The notes below the pieces were generated by a model. It saw only the letters and a list, made by a program, of their open reading frames with translations. It searched no databases and was not told the DNA's origin. Shown piece by piece: positions 43,591 to 53,618 of a stretch of 64,000 nt of DNA; the first letter of the stretch is position 1, and each line of letters opens with the position of its first letter. The position numbers and the translations under genes are program-made. Origin of the DNA: Pseudopyrenochaeta lycopersici (Eukaryota; Ascomycota; Dothideomycetes; Pleosporales; Pseudopyrenochaetaceae); assembly GCA_003313425.1 (NCBI GenBank), contig NHZP01000008.1:682001-746000 (forward strand), in the 5' to 3' direction.

Positions 43591-46409
43591 TGAATGTGTG
43601 GGCGACGGTAGGGTGACTCGATGTCGATATGTAGCAGAGCAGGAAGTAGGCCGTGGCTGACTACTTCAATGCGCGCGGTGGCGAGGTCGTATGCTGTAGG
43701 GCTAGGTGAGTGAGGATGATGTAGGTTTAGTCAGATGATCAAATCCTTCAATTGAAGGTGACAAGACGTCTCTTATAGTTTGCTAGTTGCCTGGCTTGGA
43801 ACTGCAGAGTTTTATTAGGACAAAGAGCACCGTGGTCCGCTGTTAGTCAAGAGTCAAGACCATTCCCCAGCTTCATGCAGAGCGCCAACGAGTCGGGAGC
43901 TGGGCGCGAAAGTGGAGACGAACTAAGGGGATCATTCCGTAGCAATGAATGACACGAATGGACCAATTAATTCGAGAGCAAATACTGGTACACGTGCTGT
44001 TTGGCGACGGAAAGGCTTTGAAAGGCCTGGTTGCACTTTCCATATTTTACGTCACGTATGACTTGGCATTTCGGCTTTAGCATTTGCCATCACGTGGCTT
44101 GGTCTTTGCCTGCCCTGCTGACCAGAAATCTCGAATCGATGTGTCAAGCACCTGTTTCTATTACCCCCTTGAATCCTCTGACGAGACCTCTCGACCATCT
44201 TTCACCATCCTCGTGCCTGGACAGCGCTTCCCAGCTGGGCGGCTTTGCTCCTTCCGTCGTCCGTGTCGGTGTGTTTGCGAGCTGGCCTGCCGAAGGATGC
44301 CGCTCGCCGTTGGCTCCGCTTGATAGAACCAACACACCTCATCTCACGATGCTCGACACAGCCTGTGCGAAGTCGCGGCTTGCCGCACCCCGTCTGCACG
44401 CTCCCGTTACACGGCGTGCAGCATTATATCCGCTGCACTGGGCAATTTCTGCTTCTCCGCATCTCCTGTAGCCTGCAACTTTGAGTGTCGCCATCGACAT
44501 CATCGTTCACACCTTCGATTTCGTCAATTGTCGTCATTCTCTGGCTTACGGGACGCATCCCGAACCTGCTCCATCCTGAGTGGCTTCAGTACTCTCCACA
44601 GCTCCTATGTCGTGAATGGTAAAAAAGACCATAAAATGAACAATCCACATTCCACAGAATACCGATCCACAGCGAACAACACGGAGCACTCTGCTTTACG
44701 CAGCGCAAACGTGGCGGATACATCATAGCCAACCTGCTTAATGTGCCATCACGACCAAGGTCGCCCGCTTTGCTTCTTCACGAAGCATTACTCAATGCTT
44801 GAAAGTGGATCTCATTGCAAATTTTTCGCGATGCTTCGCAATCCTCCCGCTGACACACTTTTCGTGTCCTCTGCATAAGACCGTTGTTAGTCTTTTCATC
44901 GTCGTCTTTGGAATGGCAATTTTGGAAATCTGTTACGTTTTCGAAACTTCCCCGCTCTGCAACCTCCACAAGCATTGTGGCCATTACGGGAACTACTTTA
45001 GCCCAGGAGTTAATTGAAGCACACTACAAGGCGATCTTGATGCGGCGGGTATATGGAGTATGCGCGTGTGAGATGCTGATTTTAGGTAGGGCAATGTCAC
45101 AGAGCTGCCAGGGAGGGAGACCATCAAAGATTGATGGCTGATCCCAGCAACAATCGCAGCACCACCTTCATTTCACACACCTGTGCCTCACAGCCTTGTC
45201 CAATCGCTCTTCTCCCGAAGAGAGTTGGATTTTTTTTTCCCCAGTTTCCATGAGCTAAGGGATTACGCTACCCCGCAAACGATCTTGGACCCTGGCTGAT
45301 GGAAAGTTCTCCAGTACCCGAGCGTCAGTCTTGAATGCCCAGCCAACGGGAACGACATGCCATTTCCACTAGGGGCCTCGGACCTCGCCCTCTCTTGCCG
45401 ATGCGGTTCTGTTCGCCTTTTCCAGCAACGTCCCTGTTGCTCGCTGGTCTCGGTCCGCCGCCACTGGTCACGAGGCTACACATCTGACACGTCTTCTCAG
45501 CGCTAGCGAGGAACATCGTGACCTTCTCCTTTTCGCCTCGCCCGCCAAGGATCGTGAGTTTTGCGCACTAGCTGTTGCCGCAGTCTTCCTGCAAAGCTGA
45601 AGCGGAGGCGGTGTTGCCACGCACTGGTCAGTATAGGGCCGAACGAGCATCACAAGATCCTCTAGTGACTCATGGAACAGAATGTTATTTTGTGATCACC
45701 AGAGTGCCCTCAGCAATGCCATGGACACGTTTCATTGTTGAAATTCTGGCACACCGCTGGCATTCTCAAAAGTTACGAGTCTAGTGCTGGGTTCCGACCA
45801 TGGACGCTACGGCGAGATCCATACCCACTTGGTATACTTCGACATCCATAGGGTAGAATAGAGTTCTCAGCTCGTCCGGATTTGAGTTCTATTCTCATCG
45901 CCATCACTCAACATTATGACTTGATGATGCCAACTGTAGGCTGTTCTCTTGAACAAGACACTATCCCGTCAGTCATGTAGCTTCTATGCTGTAAATGTAA
46001 CGCGCGTGCTCCGGAAGGACCCGCAATACCAAAAAGAAGGTTTGATGGGCAGCAACCACTTGCTGAATCGCCACTTTGTTGCGGACCAGGAGACGGAAGT
46101 TTATCAGTCAGGTACAGTGAGGGTCAAAATTGAAGTGAGGTAACAATGATCTGTATCGCCTCGGGCAATGTCTCATGTGACATGATATGATGTGACATAG
46201 AATCATGGCGCGTATCTTCTCAACATAGCGGACCTGTGGCCCGAGAGCAGAGCTTCCGTAAGTACAATTAGCACGCCTAACAGACCACTGTCGCCACTCA
46301 TGGAATGCTGTAGCACATAGTACAATAATGAGTAGAGCAAATCATCAATGGGTATCTAATCTATCAGGAACATATGCACTCTTACTCGTTATGTTGAGGG
46401 TCACTCATC
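43591..46409. other. Largest gene-free stretch (2.8 kb)
   Basis: This lies between the F-box start (-) and the Atg6 stop (-). Several frames of 60-146 codons occur, notably 44031..44471 (+), but they overlap antisense frames of similar size, begin at weak or non-ATG codons and look like unconstrained translation. It could contain long leaders, a non-coding RNA or an eroded element. I support no feature. Confidence 0.4.
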
Positions 46410-48062
46410 TTACCTTGCCCGCCTTGCCCCCAAGCTCTCAACATTATTGGCATGGGCAAGTAAGTATTTACAACAAGTCAGCGTATACTTGCAAGCCTTG
46501 GTCCAGCTCTCTTCCTTGTTCAATGCCAGCTTGATGCTCTGATCATGAATCCTGTCTTTGCGGATCTCATAGGGCATCTTGACACCGGGGCCACCACCAG
46601 GTCCACCTAGGCCGGCGGCTATGCCTTGGATGCCCTGATTTTCGACAAAGTCGCCCAATTGCCGTAGACACTCGAGGAAGGCGACCATTGCTGTGTCGAA
46701 CTTGCGATGCAGGAAGCCGAAGTTGATGGGGAAGTCGCCTGATGAGTAGAGTTCTAGACGATGTCGCGACACTGTCGGTGACGTCGAAGTCGACTGCCGT
46801 GTGTCTGTCACTGAACTGCCGCCCTTGACTTCCAGTCTTGTGATGGTAGAAGTCGAGCCCATAGGGCAGAGTTCGTAGCCTTGGAATTTGTACCCTAATC
46901 GTTCTGCGAGGGTCGCGAGCAAGAGACATGTCTGACCCCATGCTGCGTTGATCTCGGGCCAGTCGACATAAGGCGAGGGAAGGCGGCCGAGGCGCAGACC
47001 ATTGATGGTGGCGAAGTGGTTGTCATGTGTAATGTTGAAAGTGTCATTGTATACACTTCTTCTTTGTAATTGATTCAGTATCTGCGCATCGTGCGCATAT
47101 CGCGTGGTTAGAGCATCTCGCTCGTTCTGAAAGTCGGTCAAGGTAGAGTTGAACGCATTCCTGGCCTTCCAGAAGTCGTTCTCCTCCTGGTCCAGTTGTC
47201 GGGCCTCGGCTTCCAGGGCAGCAAGCTGGGCATCTAATTCTGCCTTCTCACTCTCGAGTTTCTCTAGGTCAGATATGGCGGTTGCCTCGGCTTTCTGGGC
47301 TGCTTTGAGCGCGGCTTCGGCGGCTTTTACTTCTTCGGTGCTTGGGACGTCGGTGTTGGCGCGACGGAGATAATCTACGTAGGCGTCGCGTTCTCGTGTC
47401 GCTACACCAAGTCGTTTAGACAGGCCTTCTATGAGGAGTTCGGTACATTCGACACATATAGGGTGGTCAATATCTGAGCGCGCAGACAGTATCTCAAACA
47501 TGCGGTTTGTCGTTTCTAGGCCGTCTGCCATGCTTGCCCCGCCAGCAGTCCCCGAGCCTCCTGCGACGCTGGCTCGTCGTGTAGGTTCATTCCCACTTGC
47601 TTGTGTCTCCTCCGTCTGTGGCTGCCTTTTATCGCTGCGGACTGGTGCAGGTGATGGGGAAGGCGGGTCCAGCATGGACTCTGACATGTGGACGTTGACG
47701 AAGGACATGGCGGGGTTCTGGGCGCCATGTTGAAACCTCGAGGACGGTACATTGCGCTTGAAAGTTGGATTCCGCGCTTGCTGAGTAGCTTCTTCGTACG
47801 TTTCGCGGCGTGAGGAGGGGTAGGTCGGGCGGGACTGTCGACTTAGAGAGCTCTTCAAGGCTTGTTGCTGGCCAGGCACGGTGGAGTCTGGAGACAAGTT
47901 GATTAGTTGGGTTCCTTGCTTTGGAGACGACGCAGGTCTTGGAAACACACCTGTAAGGAGCTTGAAGGCTGCAGGGTTGAGCTGGTCTATCGAGGCATCG
48001 ATGTCGATGGGAGTCCGGCACTTCTGGCAGGACAGCCCGTGGGGCTTCCGGTCGTTGGCCAT
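46410..48062 (-). CDS. atg6: Autophagy protein Atg6 / Vps30 / Beclin 1
   Basis: An uninterrupted 550-aa frame. The N-terminus has LSCQKCRTPIDIDASIDQLNPAAF, the conserved paired-Cys motif of fungal Atg6. A Ser/Pro-rich region is followed by HPICVECTELLIEGL near 205, a long coiled coil (about 225-315, EVKAAEAALKAAQKAEATAI and following), then the BARA domain with YNDTFNITHDNHFATINGLRLGR near 345 and 'EINAAWGQTCLLLATLAERLGYKFQGYEL'. Atg6 is the scaffold subunit of the Vps34 PI3-kinase complexes in autophagy and vacuolar sorting. The final codons read GCA-AGG-TAA inside AAGGTAAGA, a perfect splice donor, so the extreme C-terminus could instead be spliced to a downstream exon. The start is shared across a 301-bp gap with the divergent Scm3-like gene. 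Confidence 0.95.
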   Translation of the reverse strand: MANDRKPHGLSCQKCRTPIDIDASIDQLNPAAFKLLTGVFPRPASSPKQGTQLINLSPDSTVPGQQQALKSSLSRQSRPTYPSSRRETYEEATQQARNPTFKRNVPSSRFQHGAQNPAMSFVNVHMSESMLDPPSPSPAPVRSDKRQPQTEETQASGNEPTRRASVAGGSGTAGGASMADGLETTNRMFEILSARSDIDHPICVECTELLIEGLSKRLGVATRERDAYVDYLRRANTDVPSTEEVKAAEAALKAAQKAEATAISDLEKLESEKAELDAQLAALEAEARQLDQEENDFWKARNAFNSTLTDFQNERDALTTRYAHDAQILNQLQRRSVYNDTFNITHDNHFATINGLRLGRLPSPYVDWPEINAAWGQTCLLLATLAERLGYKFQGYELCPMGSTSTITRLEVKGGSSVTDTRQSTSTSPTVSRHRLELYSSGDFPINFGFLHRKFDTAMVAFLECLRQLGDFVENQGIQGIAAGLGGPGGGPGVKMPYEIRKDRIHDQSIKLALNKEESWTKACKYTLTCCKYLLAHANNVESLGARRAR

Positions 48063-48363
48063 GCTGTTAGTGACAGCGGCTGCCCATGCTTCTGGAGGGG
48101 TTGAGCAGTTTCAGGCTGCATCCACAGAGTGACGAACCTCCCAGTCGCCGCCGTTGATCATCTGCAGGTGCGCACGCACTCCCGTCGCGTGGCGGCGCTA
48201 GACGAGGGGGAAACGCGCGACCCGCGTCCCAGCCTTCGCGTCCGGCTCGTGCTTTGCAGTCGCAAACACTCCCCACCAGCGCCCGCCAGTCCTCAACCGA
48301 GATATCTCCCCGAGAAGGCCCAATCGCCCAGGCGCATCCGCTCGCGACCTACTGACATCCACG
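48063..48363. promoter_or_regulatory. Divergent promoter of atg6 and the Scm3-like gene
   Basis: Only 301 bp separate the two start codons, so both promoters must overlap here. It is GC-rich. Open frames running through it are on the gene flanks and unsupported. Confidence 0.45.
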
Positions 48364-50667
48364 ATGGAGCCACCGGCAAAGCGATTGCGCATTCTGCAAT
48401 CTGTCGAGGTGGACGAAGAGAATCCTGACTACATCCACGCAAAGCAGAAACAACAGCAGAAATTCAAGGGCCGATTGGAATCCATATTCGCAAAGTACGA
48501 GAGCATGCACGAGTCAATGAGCGACGAGATTGACATGCGCCAAAACAAAGTCGTTGTTGACAGAGGCCACCTGCGCAGGTTGGTCCGCCAGGTCAATCGC
48601 AAGGAGACACATCTGCTGGACAGTCTAGGCTTGGCTGGGGGTCACGAGCCAGAGGAAGTGTCTGGGGATGAGGGAGAGACTGGCGATTCGGAAGACGAAT
48701 TGGCACCCACGCAGTGTCCCAAGCCGAACAAGAGGCGATTTGAGGACACTGAAGAAGAACACCAGGCGACGCCAGAAGTGCCGAACATGAATTTGGAATT
48801 GGGAGACAGCAACCAACTTAGCATCCAGCAACCACACTTGTTTGCGCAGTCACCGATACAAACTGGGCCCCAACAGCTTTCTAGCACACCCAATCCCGCC
48901 GCAAACCTGCTACAGCTCGTTCAATTCCCTCAAACGCCAGCAGGGCAACAGGCGCAGACGACTTTTTATACGACATTAGCTCAGACCATCAATCGAGCCG
49001 TTCAGCAGGCAGTAGCACCTCTATTCTCTGCTATATTGCCGCATACACCCAATGTGCAACTACCATTCGCAAACGCTCAGCCCGCGCCTACAACCCCTCT
49101 ATTAGCTGGCGACAAAATTGTGCCTGCGAAGGATCCAAAGTGGTATTTTCCACCACTCTCAAGTGAATCGCGCAGACCTCAAGTGGTTGAGTCGAGCCCG
49201 ACAGCAGCCGCAACCAACGACAACGTGACTGCCAAGAAAACGTCACCTAAAAGGATTGGAAAGACGGTCCTACCACAGGAACAGGAAAAGACAGAGGTCG
49301 AGCCCGCTGCAGAGTCTTCTCGGCCATCAAGCCACGCGGGAATCACTCGTTCCCACTCCAGCGGGGGAAGCGATAGAGATTCTGAACTCCAGCCCCGTCG
49401 AAGAAAAAGTCCTCGCGTGGAGATCCAAGGGAAGCCAATAGGCACACGTAGAAACTATCATTTCACGAATGAGGACGATATATACATCAGCGAAAAGAAA
49501 GAGCTACATCAGCTCACCTGGTCGGAGATAAAGAGTAGTCAAGAGAAGTGGGCAGATTGGCCATTGCGGGTCTTCCAAAGGCGATGGAATAACCACCTCA
49601 GAGGCAAAAGACTGCACCTGACAAACACTGCAGTACCAGGCCAAAATTCTCCTGGCGGTGTCCCTCAAACAAAGCAAAAGAGGGTTCGTGGTCAGAATCG
49701 CCGCAAGCCACGCTCTCCGTCTCAGTCACATCACTTCCCCACTCCAAGTTCGTTGGAGCACGGTGATGATCAGAAAATATCCAAATATTCGCAAAAACAG
49801 CATATCGATGAGGCGCTTCCATCAAGCTCTCATTTTGATAACGATGAGCTCGACTTGCTATCGTTGGCGGGTGCTGAGACCGACGAGGAGCAACTTCCAG
49901 TTGGAAATTATGAACATTCTTCCTTTGACGGTCTGGAGGATATTGTCCTCCCATCCATTGAGATGGCTGAGTTCGTTGATGAGGACACGCTTCAGCAAGG
50001 CTTACTTGAAGATCTGTCCATGGGAGACTCGATGGATGCTGCGCCAAATGTTGCAGAAGAAGTCAACGTGAAGACCGAATTTCTTTTCTCCTCGCCAACG
50101 AGCAGCGTTAATGGTACGATTGTGCCCGATCCTTTCCGAGCGGTATCAGACACCGAGAACGAAGAGGGGGACAATCTTGGTAATGAACTCGCCGTAGCTA
50201 CCGATGGACCCACGATAAAAGCCAAAGGCCGTTTCCTGTGCGCTGTCTGCCAGAAATCTTTCATGACAGCAAAGACTCTCGCACGCCACAATAAAGATCT
50301 CTGTAATACCCACGACAATCATCGTCAAACGCAAAGTGGCCACAACGACCTTGTGGGCGATGACGAAATTCAAGCGCCCACGACTCCATACATTAAACGC
50401 GAATCGAGCACACCCCCACCAACAACATTTGCCTTCACCGCTGCAGCCCTCCGGACGCCGAGGACCGCGCCGCAGCAACCTGGCATTCACTCGTCAGGCT
50501 CGAAGTCGACCTCGAAGCTCGACAGGAAGACTTTCTTAAAGCAAATTAAGCAGTCCTGGACAAGAGGACCAAAGACATTGACAAAGCAAAGAAGCTTTCA
50601 TACCGTGCCGATGAAGAGGGCTTGGAGCGGGAATGCAGAAAGCGAAGACGAGCTTGCTTACGGATAA
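48364..50667 (+). CDS. Scm3/HJURP-like centromeric histone chaperone with Myb-like and C2H2 segments
   Basis: An intronless 767-aa frame. Residues ~22-72 (QQKFKGRLESIFAKYESMHE, then DEIDMRQNKVVVDRGHLRRL) resemble the Scm3 CENP-A-binding region, whose hallmark is 'RLxSxFExIFxKY...DEIDxxTGEIVVDxGHL'. Scm3 delivers Cse4/CENP-A to centromeres. A basic segment near 358-415 (YHFTNEDDIYISEKKELHQL, then RVFQRRWNNHL) looks like a Myb/SANT fold. A C2H2 finger follows around 626-645 (CAVCQKSF, then LARHNKDLCNTH). The rest is acidic, Ser/Pro-rich and low in complexity. Pezizomycotina Scm3 proteins are known to be long with extra DNA-binding segments. A general DNA-binding factor is the alternative if the N-terminal match is fortuitous. 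Confidence 0.72.
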   Translation: MEPPAKRLRILQSVEVDEENPDYIHAKQKQQQKFKGRLESIFAKYESMHESMSDEIDMRQNKVVVDRGHLRRLVRQVNRKETHLLDSLGLAGGHEPEEVSGDEGETGDSEDELAPTQCPKPNKRRFEDTEEEHQATPEVPNMNLELGDSNQLSIQQPHLFAQSPIQTGPQQLSSTPNPAANLLQLVQFPQTPAGQQAQTTFYTTLAQTINRAVQQAVAPLFSAILPHTPNVQLPFANAQPAPTTPLLAGDKIVPAKDPKWYFPPLSSESRRPQVVESSPTAAATNDNVTAKKTSPKRIGKTVLPQEQEKTEVEPAAESSRPSSHAGITRSHSSGGSDRDSELQPRRRKSPRVEIQGKPIGTRRNYHFTNEDDIYISEKKELHQLTWSEIKSSQEKWADWPLRVFQRRWNNHLRGKRLHLTNTAVPGQNSPGGVPQTKQKRVRGQNRRKPRSPSQSHHFPTPSSLEHGDDQKISKYSQKQHIDEALPSSSHFDNDELDLLSLAGAETDEEQLPVGNYEHSSFDGLEDIVLPSIEMAEFVDEDTLQQGLLEDLSMGDSMDAAPNVAEEVNVKTEFLFSSPTSSVNGTIVPDPFRAVSDTENEEGDNLGNELAVATDGPTIKAKGRFLCAVCQKSFMTAKTLARHNKDLCNTHDNHRQTQSGHNDLVGDDEIQAPTTPYIKRESSTPPPTTFAFTAAALRTPRTAPQQPGIHSSGSKSTSKLDRKTFLKQIKQSWTRGPKTLTKQRSFHTVPMKRAWSGNAESEDELAYG

Positions 50668-50989
50668 ATTGGGAGTGTATTCATACAAGTAGACTTTTTG
50701 GCTTTTGCACATAGTCGTGTTGTCGCTGATGATGTCTGGAATGATACCCGTTTGTCCTTTAAAGTTGCGCGCAGTATAGCAATAGTCTCAGCATCGAATA
50801 CAAGTCACTGTGCTAGCATGAAGCAACCCATTCCGCGCGATTCAAGCAACACTGGACAATCCTTCCTGTAAAATAGATCCGGGGTATCATTGTCGCTAGT
50901 CTAATCTGAAGTAGTCACCACCAACTCTCATCCAAAAAGGGAAAAACGCCAGTTATGCTAGATTCAAAAGTCCATGACGGGCTTCAGAT
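50668..50989. other. Convergent 3' flanks
   Basis: A 322-bp gap between the Scm3-like stop (+) and the phosphodiesterase stop (-). No gene seen. Confidence 0.5.
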
Positions 50990-53236
50990 TCACGAGGCCT
51001 TGTTCCCATCTTTGTCTTCCTTGCCAGGAACGTGGTCATGCACAAATCCCTCGACCCAATTCTCCACTTCATCAGCCTTGTGCGTTAGCCACTCCCACCA
51101 GCTCTCTTTCGTTTGACTCGTCTCCGCTGGCGGCGCAACTGAGACGACGCTCGGCGGCGTTGGCCTCGATACAGTCTCGTCCATGGATGGGGAGGTGTCT
51201 TCTAGGCCTGATGCAGATGCCACGATGCTGGACAGTGCGTCCATGGAAGGGGACATGGTCGCTAGTGAGGGGAGAGGCGGTGATGACGACGAAGGAGAGT
51301 TTTCGAGGGGGACAGGATCCTCTGGTGTCTCATTTTGTGGCGCCTCCGGGTCGTTATGATGGCCGACGGGATTCAGGGGGAGCCGAAGGGTTCCGTTGTT
51401 AGGTGCTGGAACGAGACCGATGGAGTCGCATACTATATTGTAGAGTTCAATGTTTTCTGCAATCTATATTAGTTATCTTCTCTCACATGACGAATGAAGT
51501 AGACTTACGGAACGGTTCCATCATACTCCCGGGGCGATGCGGGAAGGCAGGCCCCCTAGCGATGAAAATAGCCCTCATAAGGGGATGCTCGTGATCATAG
51601 CCATGCAATCCTCGTGGATGATACACATCCCCCTTTTTCTTCCCCTGCTCAATGTCAAACTCATCCTTTGTGACAATCGCCCAGCCTGCCTTCGGCACAA
51701 TCCAGAGCGGTGCTATCCTCTCATTCTTGCTAAAATGGTAGCGCTCTGGCATATCCTCGTCGCGGAGGTAAACTTCAATGTTTGGGTTCTCTATTGCTTT
51801 CTCTTTAAGTTGATCGTACAGGCGGTGCAAATCAGATGGGTTTTTAGGCCTTAAGCCATAAAGAGGCCAGCCATCGATGTGGGAAAGTTCCGCAGGGTCG
51901 ATGAGGTCTTCGAATTGGATCAGGCGCGAGACGTCAGTCGTTGCCATGCCGTGGTCTGATACAACAACGACATTGACGATATTGGTGAGGTTGCGTTCAT
52001 GGAGACCCTTTAGAATGCCTCCCAGCATAGCGTCTGCCTCTGCGATTGTCTTGCGGATCTCGGTACTGTTGGGGCCGTATGTGTGGCCGTCGCCATCTAC
52101 ATTTGGGACATATGCGGCGATAAGCTGAGGTCGCGGTGTGTCTGCCTTTACGCCAATGTCCTTGGGTCCTGGTATGTCGAGGAGGTCCATGATACGATTG
52201 ACTTTCGTATCGAGTATCTCGGATCCATTGTACTTGTCAACGTACGCGATCTCCTGGTTCAAGATATGCGCCTCCGAACCAGGCCACATATGCACCGCTG
52301 CCCTAACTTTCTGCTTCTCTGCCGTGACCCATAGAGGCTCTCCACCCCACCAGTGCGGTTGCAAGCTCCTCTCTGGATCCGTGTAGTAGAACTCTTTCTC
52401 AAGTTTTGGGTCCCAAAAAGTGTTGCCGACCACACCGTGTGCTTCAGGATACATGCCGGTTGCCATTGTGTAGTGATTCGGGAACGTAACACTCGGAAAA
52501 CTGGGAAGCATATATTTCGGGGAAATGCCTTCTTGTATAAATTGATTGAGTGTAGGTGTAAGATTTCGGTATAGAAAGTCGGCGCGGAAGCCATCCAGCG
52601 ATATCAATATTGTTGTAGGAGCGAAGAGCGAGGTTCCGTTCGATACCATGGTCGCCGTGGACATCTTTCTATCGGAAGTCGAGAGACTGTATGCAGCAGC
52701 CAAGAGGACAACGAATAGAGCGATGATGGAGATGTATATGCACATCCGTCGCCATAATTGTGCTCTCCGAGTCTGTAGTCTGGGTCAGCTTCGTCCGCGC
52801 ATACGTAGGTTCAACATACCTTCCTCTGCGATCGCATTGCAAGCAACCGCTGTTCATCGCTCTCTGAACTATTTCTGGATCTTAGACTGGAGCTTGATAC
52901 GCCAATCCCTTCCTCCATTTCATACATGAGCGCGCTTGATTCTTCACTTCTGCCTTTCTTCCGCTCTTTCATTTCCACATTCTTCTTTGACAGCTTCCCG
53001 ATCTTAACACCCGATCCTTTCCTGCCAAACATGCCCGTTATGCCATCCTTCTGGGTCAAAAGCCTTTCTCGCTCATCTTCTGACTCTAATATGTCATGAT
53101 CGCCTTCAGATAATTCGCCAGAGGGCCTGCCGTCGTAGCCTTCATCGTCGGAGGTTGGTTCGCAGAGAGTTCGTTCGTCGGCGCTCGCATCGGAGCTTGC
53201 GACTCTGTGGGGTTCGTCACGGGGCTGTAAAGGCAT
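50990..53236 (-). CDS. Type II membrane nucleotide pyrophosphatase/phosphodiesterase (Npp-like)
   Basis: Three exons (53236..52820, 52772..51509, 51456..50990) with 47- and 52-bp introns give 715 aa. A charged cytosolic N-terminus (1-145) precedes one membrane helix (about 153-173, IYISIIALFVVLLAAAYSL). The lumenal alkaline-phosphatase-fold domain follows: TTILISLDGFRADF (metal-binding Asp), LPSFPSVTFPNHYTMATG (Thr nucleophile in TFPNHY), YVPNVDGDGHTYGP and VVVSDHGM supply the two-zinc site. A C-terminal Ser/Pro/Glu-rich tail follows. Homologues Npp1/Npp2 of yeast hydrolyse extracellular or vacuolar nucleotide phosphodiesters under phosphate control. The first 139 codons join the catalytic exon by a phase-0 intron, which explains the type II anchor. 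Confidence 0.92.
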
Positions 53237-53618
53237 TTTTCATATAGGGTGATTGAAAAATCACATCTCTCGGTGGTAGGATACGTTGCACGCTGCCACG
53301 GCGTGGAGGCACGGTTGGGAGGGCGAACGATCAGCTCCCAACACATCCCTTGGCGTCGGCGTTTCATGGTGCAACAATGCTTATCAAAGACATTCCAGGG
53401 AGGGATCATACATGCAACAAACGGAGAATATTTATGATTCGGCCGCTTCGGGTATAGGAACAACTACTGACTTTGATTGGTACGATTGTTTCAAGTGCTC
53501 GGTTCAAGAGGCTGTGTAGCAAAGTACAGTAAGATCTAATCATAGCTTTCCCGCCGATCTCTGAACTCGCATCACCGAGTCCAATACCACAGTATTCAAA
53601 TCGCACTCACGATACAAG
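53237..53618. other. Intergenic: phosphodiesterase promoter
   Basis: A 382-bp gap between two leftward genes. No gene seen. Confidence 0.5.

Noticed and set aside
44031..44471. 146-codon frame in the 2.8-kb gap
   Set aside because: Conflicting antisense frames of similar size and no domain pattern; Ser/Pro/Leu mix typical of random translation.
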